Origin: Pseudomonas putida S13.1.2
Lineage (GTDB): Bacteria > Pseudomonadota > Gammaproteobacteria > Pseudomonadales > Pseudomonadaceae
NCBI RefSeq assembly: GCF_000498395.2
Contig: NZ_CP010979.1
Location: 2,108,001 to 2,172,000, forward strand
Direction of reading: 5' to 3'
Length of the DNA stretch: 64,000 nt
The position numbers and the translations under genes were made by a program. Below the pieces are notes generated by a model. It was not told where the DNA came from. It did not search any database and saw only the letters and a list, made by a program, of their open reading frames with translations. Each line of letters begins with the position of its first letter. Position 1 is the stretch's first letter. Shown here piece after piece: positions 61,278 through 64,000 of the stretch.

Positions 61278-64000
61278 ATGATACGTTTCTGCCCCAACTG
61301 CAAAACCGAACGCGCCCTCGAGGAAATGTTCTGCGAAGGGCTCATTCAGGAACGCCCCTGCGGCTGGGACCTCGCTGGCGAACCCATTCATCCCGCCGGC
61401 TGGCGGCCGCTAGCAGCCGCCACTGAGGAAACCCTCTCGCCGGTCAGTACGACTCAGGGGAATGCGCCTGACCTGCTCTGCGAAAATGGGCACCCGATGG
61501 TCGATGGCGACCTGATGTGCCTTGAATGTGGCAGCTCACTTGCGCAAGCAACGTCCTACCACGCTCGGCCAGACCGCTGCGAACCAGAGGGTATCCCCCA
61601 AACCCTGATCGATGGTTGGCGCCTGATCCGCCAGATCAGCAGCACCGACGGTGTGCGAGAACGATACCTCGCCGAGCACGAGGAAGCCGCGCAACAGGCG
61701 GTCCTGACCCTGTATCGACCCGGCGCCGAACCGGACCCAGCGATCTATGATGTGATCCGCCGACTGCCACGCGAGCACGTACCCGAAATCATTGCCACCG
61801 GCCGCTGGGATAACCGTGCCTACGAGGTCATTGAAGAACTCACCGGCGGGACCCTGGCAGACCTTGGCAGCGTGATCCGCGACAGCGACAGCGTGCGCCA
61901 TGTGGTCAATGAACTGGGTTTGGCGCTGCATGCTTTCAACGAGGCTGGCTTGCGCCATCGTGACCTGCGCCCAGCCAGCCTGCTGGTACGTTCCCGCGAA
62001 CCGCTGGATCTGGTCATCAGCGGCTTCGGCTCGGCACGCCTATCCGAGTTCGACCTGGACATCGTGTCGCCACTGGAAACCAGCCGCTACATGGCACCCG
62101 AAGCCATCGCAGGCGGGGTTGCGGCTGCCTCGGACTGGTGGAGCCTGGGCATGATCCTGCTCGAGCAACTGACTCAGGGCGCCTGCTTCGACGGCATCAA
62201 TGCCAATGCATTTCTTATTCACGTGCTGGCCAACGGAGTACCGATCCCCGACGACCTCGAGCCGCGTCTGAACCTTCTCCTGCGAGGTCTGCTGGCACGC
62301 GACCGTCATCAGCGCTGGCAATGGCCGCAGGTCGAAGCCTGGCTCAACGGTATTACGGTCGAGGCTCCTGCATCTTCCGTCCAGCAAACGGACGACGGTG
62401 AAGGCGCCACCCTGATGCTGGGCGAGCGCCGCTTCCACAAGCCCGGCGTATTCGCCCTGGCGGCGGCCCAGGCGGATAACTGGCAACAGGCCCTGGACCA
62501 TTTGCTGCGTGGTGTGATCGTGACGTGGGCCGAGCAGGTCGGGCTCGCCCCTTCCCTGGTCGCTGGCTTGCGCCAGGTCGTTCAGCACGAAGGGATTGAG
62601 GACGACTTCCGGCTAATGCTGGCACTGAGAATCCTCAATCCGGAAATCCCATTGATTTATCGTGGCGACATCGTCACACCAGGATGGCTACTGGAGCACC
62701 CACTGGAAGGCTATCGCCTGATCAGCGGGTCGGTCCCGGACCTGCTTGAACAATTGCAGACCGACAATTGGATGTCGCGTCTCAAGTCCCGCGCCGAAAA
62801 CGTACGCCAGCGTGCCCTGCACCAACACATCGAGTTGGTCGAAGAGCAACTGCGGATATGCTTGCTATCGACCTCACGAGCCAAGCTGTCCACGCAATGG
62901 CAAGAGCGCCAACGCCTGTTTCCAGACACCGACCATCCGGGACTGACCTCACTGTCGGAGCGCCGGGTGATCGCCGAAGAAGATCTGATCGTGCTGCTCA
63001 GCGCAGCGATCAGTCAGTTCCGTTCGGCGGCCTCGATTGTAGAGGCTGCCGCCGAGCTGGCCAGGGCTGCCGATGTCGGTTGGTTCGAATCCGAAGCGGC
63101 GTCCCAACTGCTGTTGCATTCGCGACGCGAGCTGTACCGCACTGTCGATGAGCGCATCCAAGGCTTTGCCCGTTGTGGCGTGTCGGTAGTGGACGAGTGG
63201 GCCGAGCAGTTCCGCCTGGAGCGACGTATGCCGTTGGCCCAGGCGCTGGTGTTGCTGGCAATTCCGTCCAGTCATTGGCTGGAACCACAGAAACAGCAGT
63301 ACGTCTCACAGATTCTCGACTTCTTCGAGAAGAAGGTGGTGACCGCAGTGATGCGCGGGCCACTGGTACGTATGAGCATTGGCAAGACCACCGCACGGAT
63401 CGACATCAATGAACTGAACAGCGAGCGCAGTCCGGCCGCGGCGTTGCTCGATCACCTGCTGCAACGTAATGCTCGGGCAGTGAACCTTGACCCAGAGAGT
63501 TTTCAGCTCAACGGCCAACTGGAATCGCGCCTGCATGCGCTGTACCGGCAAAGCGCGCTGTACAAACGCGACACCGGCATCGACGGCCTGTACCTGGGCT
63601 TCCCCTTCCTGCTCAATCGCGACCCTCGCGGCACCACGCGCACGCGGGTCATCCCGCTCCTGCTGTGGCCAGTGAAACTACTGCTGGAGCTGGGCTCCCG
63701 TGGTCACGCCGCCTTGGCGTTCGACAGTGAGCGCGAGGAAGTGCGGCTTAACCCCGCGCTGGAAAGCGTGCTAGGCGCGGAAACCTGCAAACGCTGGCGC
63801 AAGACCGCCGATGAACTGCTGGGACGCTCGTCAATTCGCGCGACAGATGTGATGGACGCCTTCGGCATGCTTGCCTCCATTCGCTCACGCGTCCTTGACA
63901 ACCTACCCGCCAGTACCGTGGAAATCGCGCCCTACCAGGACCAGCTGGATTGCGCGGCAGTGTTGTTTCACGTGACCTTCATGGGGCAAGCCATTGGTGA
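61278..64000 (+). CDS. Zinc-ribbon / pseudokinase / DUF4011-like multidomain protein (3' end outside the window)
   Basis: An open frame of 907 codons runs past base 64000 without a stop. ATG at 61278 has GGAG nine bases upstream and lies 14 bases after the radical SAM stop. Residues 1-95 hold two zinc-ribbon motifs (CPNC at 5-8; CENGH and CLECG at about 70-86). A protein-kinase fold follows (about 110-350): HRDLRPASLLV and MAPEA are kept, but DFG reads GFG, the VAIK lysine position is Thr or Leu (AVLTLYRP) and the catalytic-loop Asn is Ser. It is probably a pseudokinase. After a helical linker, TRVIPLLLWPVKLLLELGSR with NPALESVLG resembles DUF4011, which usually precedes an SF1 helicase; that part lies beyond the window. 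Confidence 0.8.
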   Translation, partial: MIRFCPNCKTERALEEMFCEGLIQERPCGWDLAGEPIHPAGWRPLAAATEETLSPVSTTQGNAPDLLCENGHPMVDGDLMCLECGSSLAQATSYHARPDRCEPEGIPQTLIDGWRLIRQISSTDGVRERYLAEHEEAAQQAVLTLYRPGAEPDPAIYDVIRRLPREHVPEIIATGRWDNRAYEVIEELTGGTLADLGSVIRDSDSVRHVVNELGLALHAFNEAGLRHRDLRPASLLVRSREPLDLVISGFGSARLSEFDLDIVSPLETSRYMAPEAIAGGVAAASDWWSLGMILLEQLTQGACFDGINANAFLIHVLANGVPIPDDLEPRLNLLLRGLLARDRHQRWQWPQVEAWLNGITVEAPASSVQQTDDGEGATLMLGERRFHKPGVFALAAAQADNWQQALDHLLRGVIVTWAEQVGLAPSLVAGLRQVVQHEGIEDDFRLMLALRILNPEIPLIYRGDIVTPGWLLEHPLEGYRLISGSVPDLLEQLQTDNWMSRLKSRAENVRQRALHQHIELVEEQLRICLLSTSRAKLSTQWQERQRLFPDTDHPGLTSLSERRVIAEEDLIVLLSAAISQFRSAASIVEAAAELARAADVGWFESEAASQLLLHSRRELYRTVDERIQGFARCGVSVVDEWAEQFRLERRMPLAQALVLLAIPSSHWLEPQKQQYVSQILDFFEKKVVTAVMRGPLVRMSIGKTTARIDINELNSERSPAAALLDHLLQRNARAVNLDPESFQLNGQLESRLHALYRQSALYKRDTGIDGLYLGFPFLLNRDPRGTTRTRVIPLLLWPVKLLLELGSRGHAALAFDSEREEVRLNPALESVLGAETCKRWRKTADELLGRSSIRATDVMDAFGMLASIRSRVLDNLPASTVEIAPYQDQLDCAAVLFHVTFMGQAIG

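Overview
The window is Pseudomonas chromosome, most likely from the P. putida group. Evidence: high GC, dense REP palindromes with the GTGGGAGC core, a complete functional-amyloid fap operon, a mexS/mexT pair almost identical to the P. aeruginosa proteins as I remember them, and a gene order (azoR, LysR, YjbR, DUF1294, uppP, MCP, pnuC, fap, urease) that I recall from P. putida. No tRNA, rRNA or CRISPR array was recognised.

Layout. 1-2055: end of a flavoprotein gene, azoR and a divergent LysR gene. 2077-15560: a lower-GC catabolic island wedged between that LysR gene and the YjbR gene it originally overlapped. A 54-bp direct repeat (2023-2076 and 15561-15614, one mismatch) marks both edges. 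The island holds MarR, a VanB/VanA-like Rieske O- or N-demethylase, an aromatic-acid transporter and an OprD porin on the + strand. On the - strand it holds a split transketolase, an anion/sugar-acid transporter, a two-subunit SldB/SldA-type PQQ polyol dehydrogenase and an SDR. A GcvA-like LysR gene reads away from that operon. 15586-20495: YjbR, DUF1294, UppP, a chemoreceptor, PnuC and a NadR-like kinase. 20793-26182: fapABCDEF, with a terminator between fapC and fapD. 26318-29342: an LtaS-like phosphatase/transferase and a DUF899 protein. 29461-35024: ureDABCEJFG, on the - strand. 35401-40500: a tyrosine recombinase and a helicase/FAN1-nuclease pair. 40729-51009: a sugar-acid utilisation region with two LysR regulators. 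51001-53741: an MocR-type regulator that seems to have lost its PLP lysine, coupled to an unrecognised protein. 54259-56399: mexS-mexT without mexEF-oprN. 56486-64000: an accessory region with a membrane protein, an Xre/RES toxin-antitoxin pair and a three-gene unit (ClpB-like AAA+ ATPase, radical SAM protein, zinc-ribbon pseudokinase with a DUF4011-like part) that runs off the window.

Two parts look new to me. In the island, the enzymes make chemical sense as a pathway: the porin and transporters import an aromatic with a hydroxylated side chain, the periplasmic PQQ enzyme and/or the SDR oxidise a secondary alcohol to a ketol, transketolase removes a two-carbon unit as in ketose cleavage, and the Rieske pair demethylates the remaining aromatic. 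That is inference. At the right end, the tightly packed unfoldase/radical SAM/pseudokinase operon beside a toxin-antitoxin pair looks like an undescribed conflict or stress system.
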